Shown: positions 10,630 through 20,038 of the stretch, piece after piece
Numbering within the stretch: the stretch's first letter is position 1
Layout: every line of letters starts with the position of its first letter
Origin: Plantago ovata
Taxonomy: Eukaryota > Streptophyta > Magnoliopsida > Lamiales > Plantaginaceae
Direction: 5' to 3'
DNA: 64,000 nucleotides
Assembly: GCA_028274465.1 (NCBI GenBank)
Contig: CM051457.1
Coordinates: 66,004,496-66,068,495, forward strand
Made by a program: the position numbers and the translations under genes
The notes under the pieces: model-generated
The model's input: only the letters and a program-made list of their open reading frames with translations
What the model was told of the DNA's origin: nothing
Database searches by the model: none

Positions 10630-11065
10630 AAGGATGCGGAGACCGTCTCTCCAAAACCCAAAGAATTAGTCGACATGGAGACGTCTGGATTCTTCATGGT
10701 GATGGATCCTCATCAGGAAAAAATGGCGGGATAGGAATATCTTCAAGAGTCCCGGAGGGGCTGAACTCGAGTACGCATTACTCTTAGTTTCCCGGTCTCC
10801 AACAATGAAGCAGAATATGAGCCATCCTCATAGCTCTACGTATGGCAAAGTCATTGGAAAGTGAAGAAGCTACATCTCTCAAACCGATTCCCAACGGCCG
10901 AGAAGCAATCTCGGGGAAATTCAGAACCAAGAAAGACTCACTGGCTGAGTACAAGAGTGCCATCAGGAGAATTCAAAATTTGAAAGTTGTGAGATTGAAG
11001 TTCTCAAGAGATCTCAATCAAAGGGAAGATGCCCTATCAAAGTATGGCTTCAGCCTCCGGAGGAG
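10630..11065 (+). pseudogene. second RNase H domain remnant of the Tat element
   Basis: One frame reads W-I-L-H-G-D-G-S-S-S-G near 10685-10715. Another reads tyrosine-rich EYALL, then NNEAEY-like sequence near 10800-10820, followed by ALRMAKSLE. Near 10980-11050 comes VVRLKFSRDLNQREDALSKYG, equivalent to the conserved R-x2-N-x2-AD-x-LSK end of RNase H. A second RNase H between the first RNase H and integrase is a known Tat-group trait. The reading is spread over all three frames. Confidence 0.6.
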
Positions 11066-11379
11066 TTGATACCCGAACGTGATACGCATGAGAATCAACG
11101 CATCATCTTTGTGGTCATCAAAGCCAAACGCTTGGCAATTGACGATCAACCGAGTGGAATGCAAGAGATAACAACATCTCAAAAATGGAAGGCCTCCTCG
11201 GACAAGGCTGAAGCAAAGAGAATCAAGGGAAAGCTCCCCGATACATCATGCAAGGAGACTAGTGTACAAAAGGTACTTTCGAGGAGTCTACTTGAGATGT
11301 GTCGCCGAGCCGAAGTTCAAACATTCTTGGAGAAATGCATCGAGGAAGTTGCGGAGACCATGCCGGAGGAAGAACCCTC

Positions 11380-12117
11380 GCGCAAAAAGTCATTCGACAA
11401 GGATACTACGGCCCACTGTTCCGCGAAGACGCTGCCCAATTTGTGAGAAGTTGCGAGGAGTGTCAAATAATTGCACGCCATTTGATCAACGTCCCGGCGA
11501 AACCTCTCATGCCCATCGCCATCACTCACTTGCCCTTTCGACATATGGGGCATCGACAATAGTCGGTCCCTTTCCAAGAGGCACGGTCCAAAAGAAGTTT
11601 CATCATTGTTGCGGTCGAATACTTTAGCAATGGGCGGAAGTGAGGCAGTGATCTACCATCACCGAACAAAGAAGTGATGACTTCGTATGGAGGAACATCG
11701 TGTGTCGATTTGGCTGCCAAGGGTCCCATCTCGGATAATGGTGCTCAATTTTGTGGCCAAAGATTCAATGAATTGTGCAAGGAAAAGAAGATTGAGAGGA
11801 GGTAACCTCTGTAGGACATCCTCAATCCAATGGGCAACAAAGAAGCTTCAACAAAATCCCTGTCAACAACTTGCAGAAGAGGTTCGCCACCAACAAGGAC
11901 ACTGGGTCGACGAGCTTGATGGAGTAGTGTGGGCATACCGCACTACTTCAAAAACAGCTACAACGAAGAGACTCCTTTCTCGCTAGTGTTATGGGTCCGA
12001 GCGGTCATACCAGCAGAAGTGGCGGTGGAAAACCCTCATAATAACCAAGGTTATGCAACCCGAGGACAATCATACAGAGAGACTCTTTCTTCAAGGAAGC
12101 TGGAGCACAATCAGTGA
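11380..12117 (+). pseudogene. Tat integrase remnant
   Basis: The zinc-binding part appears as QGYYGPLFREDAAQFVRSCEECQ (read in the frame from 11299). The core begins with VGPFPRGTVQKKF, and later blocks show WATKKLQQN, VWAYRTTSKTATTK and RAVIPAEVAVENP. The frame changes every 50-100 bp. Single-base deletions are the main lesion. Past 12117 the element runs into the assembly gap. Confidence 0.65.
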
Positions 12118-12159
12118 AGGCCGAGGAACAACACCTTGCCAATATCCTCAGATATCAAA

Positions 12160-12259
12160 NNNNNNNNNNNNNNNNNNNNNNNNNNNNNNNNNNNNNNNNN
12201 NNNNNNNNNNNNNNNNNNNNNNNNNNNNNNNNNNNNNNNNNNNNNNNNNNNNNNNNNNN
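12160..12259. other. assembly gap (100 N)
   Basis: Exactly 100 N, the usual placeholder for a gap of unknown length. Left flank is Tat integrase; right flank is the interior of a Sirevirus LTR, about 718 bp past its expected start. Confidence 0.99.
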
Positions 12260-13216
12260 CATTTAAGGACAAAAGCTTAGGATTTGAAATTCAAACGGCT
12301 CCTTACTTGCACTATAATAGAGGTCATCCGCAAAGAGTGGAAGTGTGCAACAACGTGATCAAACTCTCACTTGTTGCTTAAAATTCACAACCTTCAAACA
12401 CTCTTACTGCCATTGATCCGTTCCAAGACTTAAAGCTTGAAAAAGCTACTTGTGAAGAAGTAGAACAAACTCGGCTAAGAAATTAGTTAAGTGTTCTTTC
12501 TTTCGAACAAGAACAAGTCTTGACACCAAAACAATCAAACTTGTTTACTGCAAAGTATTCCAAGTTGTGTTTCTTAGATTACTTGTTGTAACTGAATAAG
12601 TTATAATTAAGTTATCTCACCCCAAAACTCTCTAACTGAAAATACACCCTTTCAGGCGTGATATTCAGGGGAACTTAATCGAGCAAGTTTTGCTGATTAA
12701 AAGTACCAAGTTTGGTGGAGAACAAGGTTGAGTTCTCTAGTTTAGGTTGGAGACAAAGCAAGTGTGCTTTGGTTTCTGTTGAATCGCTTTAGATAGGAGA
12801 TTGTAAGGAACCTCAATCATATCTTAGTGGATTCAGTCCTAGAAAGGACAAAGTGGATTAGTTGAGAGATTACGCCACTCTCAGATACCACTATAAAAGC
12901 GTTTGTGTGATTTACTTACTGCATTTAGCTTTCAGCAAATTATATCTGTTTGTACACAGTCACTCACATCACTTGCTGAAACCCTTTACTTGCTGAAAAA
13001 GCACTTATTGTTTCAAAGACTTCCGCTCTCTGATTTTAAGTATCAGCAAACCAAGCTACTGTAAAGTAACTTACGCTTGCTGAGAAAGTTAAGTATCAGC
13101 AACCTCATTACTGAAAAGTAATAAGTACTTGCTGAGAAAGTTTTAAACGACAAAAGTTTGAAAAGACTATTCACCCCCCCCCCCTAGTCTTTTCTTGTTG
13201 TTTAAAGGGACCAACA
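12260..13216 (+). repeat. 5' LTR of SIRE-1, left part lost in gap
   Basis: It aligns with 26287-27258 of the 3' LTR and ends GGACCAACA. Within the first 150 bp after the gap this copy lacks single bases at several places where the 3' copy has a run (CTATAATAG here versus CTATAAATAG, CCGCAAAG versus CCGGCAAAG). That reads more like consensus error at a contig edge than ageing. Confidence 0.9.
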
Positions 13217-13218
13217 AG

Positions 13219-13230
13219 TGGTATCAGAGC
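13219..13230 (+). other. primer binding site of SIRE-1
   Basis: TGGTATCAGAGC, two bases after the LTR, complementary to the 3' end of initiator methionine tRNA as in most plant copia elements. Confidence 0.9.
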
Positions 13231-13327
13231 AGAGGTTCTTTAGCCTTCTGCACTGAACCTAGATCCCCTTAAGTGCTTTCCGTAAATCACTTTCACTTGA
13301 TCAGTTTGGTAGTGCTTTGCTGACAGG

Positions 13328-14721
13328 ATGTCTTTAGGAGATGCTCCCTTGCTGAAGCTGGAAAATTACGAGAAATGGCGAAACAACATGATGTTACATC
13401 TTGAGGCCATTAGTGATGAGATGGTCACCGTCATTAATGATGGACCTATCAAGATCACCAAGGTTGAAAGGAGTTTCCCTCACAAGACCACTGAAGCTGG
13501 GAAGGAAACCATCCTTGGCGAACCATCAGATACGGTTGTGCCAAAACCAAGAGAGGAATGGACTTCTGACGAAGCTAAGAGATTCCGTCTTGATGGCCAA
13601 GAAATATCATCATCAGATCAACTCCGGATACCATACAGTGCAAACTGTGGGGTGCTAAGACTGCTAAGGAGGCTTGGAAAATGGTTCAAGATCTTTGTGC
13701 TGGATCTGACAAGACCAAGGAAAACAAACTTGAAGTACTTAAGCTGAAGTTTCAAAACTTTAAGCAAGGTGCTAACGAGTCACTGGAAGACTTGGACTTC
13801 AGATTCACAACTCTTGTTAGTGAAATGGCAGCGCTGGGTGTTGGAAATCTTTATTCAGATTCTGAGAAAGTGAAAACTATCATCAGAAGTTTGAATCAAG
13901 AATGGATCCATACTCAGAATTTCTATTATAATCAAGGAATGCCTGACATTACACCAACTGAGTTGTTCTCTCATCTTGCTACTGTCAATTATGAGACAAA
14001 GCAAAGAGAAAATGTGTTTGCTGAAAAATCGCAAAACATTGCTCTTGCTGCAAAGCCGTCATCTTCTGAAAAGAAGAATGATAAAGAGCCTGCTGATGAA
14101 AATGCTTTAGTTGTTAAAAACATGAAGAAATTCATCAGTAAGGAACTTGAAAGGCGAAAAGCAAAAGAGAAGCTGAAAAAGCATCTTGGTAACAACTACC
14201 ATAAGTACAAGAATGATACTAGCTCGCTGAACAAGCAAGCTCAGCAAGCTACATCATCAGAAGAACCAGCAGTTGGAAATGATCTATGTTTTTACTGCAA
14301 AAAGCCTGGACACTTCAAAGCTAATTGCCCTTTGCTGAAAGGCAAATCTGCTGAAAAGAAGAAGAAGTTCAAAAGAGCTTTCATTGCTGAAGAAAAGAAG
14401 AAGCTTCAAGCAAAAATCGATGCATTGTGCATTGAGACAAGCTCCGAAGACAGTGAGGATGAAAGTTCAGACACCGACGATGAGGAAGCCACTCTAGACG
14501 TGGAGATTGGCAAAGAAGTGTGTGGAATAGCTATGGAAGCTTATCCAGATGTGTCGAACTACGAATTCTGCCTCATGGCCGGTCAGGTAAATAATTCTAC
14601 CTCTGACTCAGATTCAGAAAGTGAAGACGAGATTGACCTTGACAAGATTCAAGGAGAAATCGAAAGATTTGAGAAAACTCTCAGCAAACAGCAAGAAAAC
14701 TTCAACTTGCTGAAACTCTGA
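13328..14721 (+). pseudogene. gag: SIRE-1 gag, core and zinc knuckle
   Basis: The start at 13328 gives MSLGDAPLLKLENYEKWRN, the usual copia gag opening. The frame changes near 13620-13680; from about 13660 the next frame carries AKEAWKMVQDLC, LKLKFQNFKQG and ESLEDLDFRFTTLVSEM, typical of copia gag. A canonical zinc knuckle, CFYCKKPGHFKANC (C-x2-C-x4-H-x4-C), lies near 14285-14330. Acidic DDEEATLD-rich sequence and the start of a coiled coil follow. The frame ends at 14721, but homology to an extended gag continues in another frame. Confidence 0.85.
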
Positions 14722-15742
14722 CCAAGCAAACTACTGAAAAGTACGTTTTGCTGAAGGAAGAGACAGAAGAAAAGGATGCTGAAATAAGGCGTCTTAAGAA
14801 GTTGATTGCTGAGGCTGCAGAGAAAAATTCTCAAATGGCATTAGAATTGGAAGAGTATCAGTCCTCAATTCTAAAGTTACTTGCTGAAATCCAAGAAATG
14901 AAAAAGATGAAAATCAATTTCAAATCCTATGTGGAAGCAAGTAATACGCTGACTGAACTAAACTCTTATTTGAGAGATCCATCTCAGAAAGAAGGTTTAG
15001 GAGCAACGTGTGAAGGTGATAACGTAGAAATCTTGAGAAAAGATAAATCACCTATCTCCTTTGTACGTGCTACTGATAGTAGTCCACCAGTGATCTATCA
15101 GTTTGGTCAAACTAAGGTTGCTGAAACATGCAATCAAGTACCTATGACCATAAAGCCCGCTGTTGCTACTCAAAGTAACAAGACTTTAAAAGGAAAACAG
15201 GTTGCTGAGAAGCAAACTGGAAAGAAAAAGAATGCGTGAAGCATTCCGCCAAACAAGTTGCTGAAAAGCAAGTTGTTAAGTCTAAAGGCAAGATTACCAA
15301 AAGTAATCAGAAGTCCTTTGCTGACAAACCTGAATCAAGTAAGGTTGCTGATGCTAAAGCTCAGCATTCTCCAAAGAGTGGACTCGGTTTCAAAACCAAG
15401 CAAAGTCAACTCTTTCATGAGTATAAGCAAAGTCAGCAAAGATACTTCAAAGAGATGAAGAAAACCAAGCCTAAGAGTTCTGAAAAGACTCCCAATGCTA
15501 GGACTAGAAGGAACCTTGCTAGAAAAGAACTTACTGAAAAGTATGTTCAGCAAAAAGGTCAACAGAGCAAGACACCACATCAGAAAGTGGATTTGACCAG
15601 CACGAGTCAAAAGTCTTTCAGCTCAAAACCTCCTAGTTCCTCAGCAAGTAGAAAACAAGTCAAAGTTGAAAAACTTCAGACTTGGGTTTCCACTGGACGC
15701 ATTCTTGAACATGTTAATGGACATCCATCATTGGATAATTAA
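14722..15742 (+). pseudogene. SIRE-1 gag extension: coiled coil and basic Lys/Ser-rich tail
   Basis: 14748-15239 encodes a charged helix-forming segment (EEKDAEIRRLKKLIAEAAEK, then LELEEYQSS) with heptad spacing of Leu and Ile. A Lys/Gln-rich segment (VAEKQTGKKK) follows. The frame moves at about 15236, and the rest to 15742 is very basic (KSKGKITKSNQKSF, ARTRRNLARKEL). Extended coiled-coil gag C-termini are a Sirevirus trait. Words encoding Ala-Glu (GCTGAA) recur throughout. Confidence 0.7.
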
Positions 15743-17217
15743 CTTGTTTGCTCTTGATTGTGCAGACTGCAGCCACGGAGACAAACGATGCAATCTGGCA
15801 CTTTGATAGTGGTTGTGGAAAGCACATGACGGGCAACAAGAATAACCTTATAAACTATAGACGGTGGTCTAAAGGTCCAACAATAAGGTTTGCTGGTGGA
15901 GGCTCCGGATCTACAAAAGGCTATGGTGATGTGAAGTTGGGATGCATAACCATTTCTGGAGTTCTTTATGTCAAAAATCTTAAGTTTAACCTTTTCAGCA
16001 TGAGTCAATTTGCTGACAAAGGATACTTCATCGAAATTAAAAGTGATGAATGTAAACTTGTAGATTTTGAGACTAAAAAGGTTATAATGATTGCAAGAAG
16101 ATCAGGAGGCTTGTACACCGTTGATTGGTCTTCAGCAAACGTTGAAAAATGCCTTGTCTCAGATCATGATTGCCTTGCTGAAAAAGCATGGTTATGGCAT
16201 AAACGAACAAGTCATCTAAACTTCAAGACGCTGAATAAGCTGTCTAAAAAGGCACTTGTAGTTGGATTACCTAGGGTTACTTTTAAGAAGGATGGTGTTT
16301 GCAATGCATGTCAGCAAGGAAAGCAAACCAAATCTTCTTTCAAGAACAAGGCAGTACCGTCAACTACAAAACCTTTACAACTCTTACACATGGACTTGTT
16401 TGAATCTTCTTCAACAAGCTATGCTGGTAAGAAGTATGGTCTAGTCGTGGTAGATGACTATTCAAGATTCACTTGGGTAGTATTCATCAAGCACAAATCT
16501 GAAACCAAGACTGAAATACCTAACTTGCTGAATAAGCTTGAAGTCATGAAAAATGACAAGGTAAGAGTCATAAGGACAGACCATGGTACTGAGTTTGTAA
16601 ACCAGTACATAACTGAATATTGTACCTCCAAAGGTATTCAACATCAGTTATCCTCAGTAAGGACACCACAGCAAAATGGTGTTGCTGAACGGAAGAATCG
16701 TACCCTGAAAGAAGCCGCAAGAACAATGCTTGCTGACACTGAGATAAGTGAGGCTTACTGGGTTGAAGCGATTAATACCGCCTGCTATACTCAGAATAGA
16801 TGTTTGATTACTAAGGAATACAACAAAACTCCTTATGAATTGTTTGTTGGAAGACCTCCTAACATCACTCATCTAAGAGTATTTGGTTGCAAGTGTTTCG
16901 TTCTTAACAATGGTAGAGAATACCTAAGAACATTTCAACCAAAGGCAGACGAAGCGATATTTCTTGGCTACTCCTTGCATAGTAAAGCTTACAGAGTTTA
17001 CAACAAAAAGGCACAAAAGATTGAAGAATCTGTGCATGTTGTATTCTACGAAAAGACACAAGGTGTGCCTGCTGAAGAAGAAATATCAGAATGTATGAAA
17101 AAGCTAATCATACATGAGCAAAGAACTGAATCTGATGCTAGGCAAATCAAGTCAATTGAACTAAATGATGATTCTGACAATGATTCTCCTCCCCCGAGTC
17201 ATGACAAGATAATATAG
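15743..17217 (+). pseudogene. SIRE-1 protease and integrase
   Basis: The protease active site appears in IWHFDSGCGKHMTG (Asp-Ser-Gly, as usual in copia). The gag-pre-integrase zinc-binding part follows: H in LWHKRTSHLN, then CNACQQGKQ. The catalytic core has D216 (LLHMDLFE), D278 (VIRTDHGTEF) and E314 (GVAERKNRTLKE), numbered from 15748; 35 residues separate the last two, so the DD35E triad is complete. The frame stays open to TAG at 17215-17217, inside the spacer before RT. This domain looks chemically intact although neighbouring domains are out of frame. Confidence 0.9.
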
Positions 17218-19132
17218 TTCACGACAAAGAATTTCCAGCAAAAGATGCGGTTGCTCCGGAAGTTGCTGAAATTACGCAATCTCCAGTGCCTGCTGATGAA
17301 ATACCTCAACCCAGCAATGCTGAACAAGCAGTTGCTGACGATCAAATCTCAGCAGAGACACAAATTCCCAGTAGTACTGAACAAGTACATACTGAAGAGT
17401 CACATGCTGATGAGCAAACATATCCTGATCCAACAAACAGGAAACCTGTTAATAAATGGATTAGAGATCATCCCTCTACGGATATGATTGGCGATATTAA
17501 TAAACGCCAAGTGACTAGATCCAAAGCTACTCAAGGACTTGCTGAAGAAGCAACTGTCGTAGAAGTAGAATCTTTATTCTCTTGCTTTGTTTCAGAAATT
17601 GAACCTAAAACCATAGAAGAAGCTTTGAAGCATTCTGAATGGATAAAGGCAATGCAAGAAGAATTGGATCAATTTGAAAGAAACAAAGTCTGGAAACTTG
17701 TGCCACTTGCTGAAATAAGAAAGCTATTGGTACAAAGTGGGTGTTCAGAAACAAGCTGAGCGAGTCTGGTGAAGTAACAAGAAACAAAGCACGCTTAGTT
17801 GCTCAAGGTTACTGTCAGACTGAAGGATTGGACTATGATGAGTCTTACGCTCCAGTTGCAAGATTGGATGCAATTAGGCTTTTCTTGGCCTTTGCTGCTC
17901 ACAATGACTTCATTGTTTACCAAATGGATGTTAAGAGTGCATTCTTAAATGGTGAACTTGCTGAAGAAGTCTACCTAGAACAACCCCCTGGCTTTGAACT
18001 TCCCTCAGAAACCAAGATGGTATATAAGCTTCAGAAAGCTGTATATGGTCTAAAGCAAGCACCAAGAGCATGGTATGATACCTTAGCTAAGTTCTTGCTG
18101 GAAAATGGTTTCAAGAAAGGTGAAGTTGACAAAACTCTTTTTACCATGAACCATGATGGTAAATTAATCTTAGTTCAAATTTATGTGGATGACATAATTT
18201 TTGGATCTAAGGACAAGCAACTTTGTGATGATTTTGCCAAACTCATGACAAATAAGTTTGAAATGAGTATGATGGGAAAATTGAATTATTTCCTAGGGTT
18301 GCAAGTCAAGCAACTCAAAGATGGAATATTCATAAATCAAGCAAAGTATGCGAAAGAAATGCTCATAAAGTTTAGGATCAAAGAGGATGAAAAACCTGAA
18401 AAGATCCCTATGAGTGTTGGTACCAAATTGGGCTATACTAAAGAGGACAAAAGTGTTGAAGAACACAAGTATAGGAAGCTCATTGGTTCCTTGTTGTATT
18501 TAACAGCAAGTAGACCTGACATTCAGTATGCTGTTTGTGTGTGTGCAAGATTCCAATCGGATCCAAGAGAATCACACTACAAAAAGGCAATTAAAATACT
18601 GAAATATGTTAAAGGTACAGTCAATGTTGGATTATGGTATCCAAAAGATTCTGGACTTGAATTGGTTGGCTATTCTGATGCTGATCATGGTGGATCAACT
18701 CTTGATAGAAAAAGTACCTCTGGAACTTGTCAGTTTTTGGGTACTAGATTAATATCATGGTTCAGCAAGAAGCAAACGTGTGTCGCCAATTCATCTACTG
18801 AATCTGAATACATTGCAGCTGGTTGTTGCACAGCTCAAATCCTATGGATTCAGCAACAATTAAGAGATTATGGTATTTCTGCAAAGAAAACACCAATCTT
18901 TTGTGATAATACAAGTGCTATTGCAATTACGCAAAATCCTAAGTTTCACTCTAGGACCAAGCACATTGATATTAGACATCATTTCATTAGAGATCATGTG
19001 GAAAAAGGTGATATTGAGGTTGTGAAAGTAGGTACTGAAGATCAGCTTGCTGACATCTTTACCAAGCCCCTACCGGATAATAGGTTCGCAATGCTAAGGT
19101 ATAACCTTGGATTGATTGAACTACCTCAATAA
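17218..19132 (+). pseudogene. SIRE-1 reverse transcriptase and RNase H
   Basis: The Pro/Glu-rich linker and RT start are in the frame of 17286-17759 (EALKHSEWIKAMQEELDQFE). One frame change near 17735 leads to 17741-19132, open for 463 codons. Motifs: [31 protein letters not shown], catalytic YVDDIIFGS, then the copia RNase H with [30 protein letters not shown] and [14 protein letters not shown] at 19130-19132 ends pol. The following 0.9 kb is non-coding and holds the hairpin array. Confidence 0.92.
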
Positions 19133-19150
19133 AGGATACACTTGGCAGAA

Positions 19151-19513
19151 TGCTGAAACAGGTATTCAGCAAGCCAAAGTATTCCTGTCCAAAAGACCAA
19201 GTCACTGATTTCTTCTAAGAAATGATAAGTCACAACATGATTGCTGAAACAGGCATTCAGCAAGTAATTCCTTCAAAACAGGTATTTGTTAGGAAACTTG
19301 ATCACTTGCTGAGACAGGAACTCAGTAAGTGAAAGAACTTAAGGATTGCTGAGACGGGTACTCAGACAATCAAAAGATACTGAAACAGGTATTCAAGTAT
19401 CAAAGGAATTTTCTGAAACGGGAACTCAGAAAAAGAGCAAAAGCTCATCTCTCAGATTTTACCAAAGGATGTCTCAAGTGCAAAAGAATTTACTGATACG
19501 GGAAATCAGAAAT
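19151..19513 (+). repeat. hairpin array with conserved ACRGGNA loops
   Basis: Eight hairpins in about 360 nt share a 7-nt loop of form ACRGGNA. Loops lie at 19158-19164, 19249-19255, 19078+200 (19278-19284), 19314-19320, 19354-19360, 19385-19391, 19418-19424 and 19498-19504. The clearest are arms TTGCTGAA and TTCAGCAA around 19249-19255, and an 11-pair stem 19303-19313/19321-19331 with one G-U pair. The pair closing the loop is A-T, G-C or T-A in different units, so pairing is kept while sequence varies. The array sits between the pol stop and the first internal polypurine tract. SIRE-2 has the same array at 52013-52391. Confidence 0.8.
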
Positions 19514-19544
19514 ATCTTTTAAACTTAGAAAATATGAGATATCT

Positions 19545-19558
19545 AAGTAAGGGGGAAC
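19545..19558 (+). promoter_or_regulatory. internal polypurine tract-like site, SIRE-1
   Basis: AAGTAAGGGGGAAC directly downstream of the hairpin array. It matches the core of the terminal tract at 25553-25568 (AGGGGGAAA). Multiple polypurine tracts near the end of pol are reported for Sireviruses. Confidence 0.55.
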
Positions 19559-20038
19559 TTTCAGCAAGTATCTAGATTGTTAATTCAAACTCGCTGAAAA
19601 GATTCTTGTCTATTTCAGCAAGCAATCTATCCCTTATTACTCGGTAAAATCAATTTGTGACGTTAAGCTGGCACAGATAAACTCGCAATAAATCATGACA
19701 TGAAATTCAATCGTGGCCATTGATTAAAAGGAGTTATTAATCTAACGGCTAACAAAACAAAGAGAGAGAGTGCTCTGACGGTTTTAGTTAGTGGGCCACT
19801 ACGCATTCAATGCAAAGGCTCCACTATCTCCAGTGTTTCTCTGTTTTACCCTTGCTGAGAGCTCAAATCGATTGAGTTTCTCACACACCAGAGACACTAT
19901 ATAAAGAAGGAGTTAGAGAAATGACAAAATTCTTTAACTCACATTTCCTTTCTCTGCAATTTCTAGCCTGAAACTACTGTACCTCCGGTCAAAAAGCAAA
20001 CTATCTCTTTTCGTACAATTTCTTGCTCTATATAAGAA
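19559..20038 (+). other. non-coding region before the third ORF of SIRE-1
   Basis: No coding signal. TATATAAAG-like sequence at about 19900 (CACTATATAAAGAAGG) could be a promoter for the downstream ORF, and CTCTGCAATTTCTAG near 19950-19970 resembles a splice acceptor. Either would allow separate expression of the third ORF. SIRE-2 keeps both: CACTATAAATAAGAGG near 52830 and CTCTGCAAAACTTCTAG near 52890. Confidence 0.45.

Larger units (their letters stand above)
5172..12159 (+). mobile_element. Tat-type Ty3/gypsy element, 3' end lost at the gap
   Basis: The order is LTR, gypsy-type primer binding site, gag, protease, reverse transcriptase, RNase H, a second RNase H and integrase. The gag type and duplicated RNase H point to the Tat group of plant Ty3/gypsy elements. 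It inserted into the MULE-1 transposase exon; the 5 bases before the LTR (GTTAG, 5167-5171) would be one target duplication. No 3' LTR is present because sequence stops at the N gap. Decay is uneven: gag is one long frame, but the region after about 9770 is full of single-base indels. Confidence 0.85.

Noticed and set aside
13170..13192. C-run near the LTR end as a regulatory element
   Set aside because: Run length differs between copies and such homopolymers are prone to sequencing error; nothing else supports a function.
19151..19513. CRISPR array or tRNA-like cluster reading of the Sirevirus hairpin array
   Set aside because: Spacing is irregular (16-90 nt), repeats are palindromic stems of variable sequence, and no tRNA fold or Cas gene exists.
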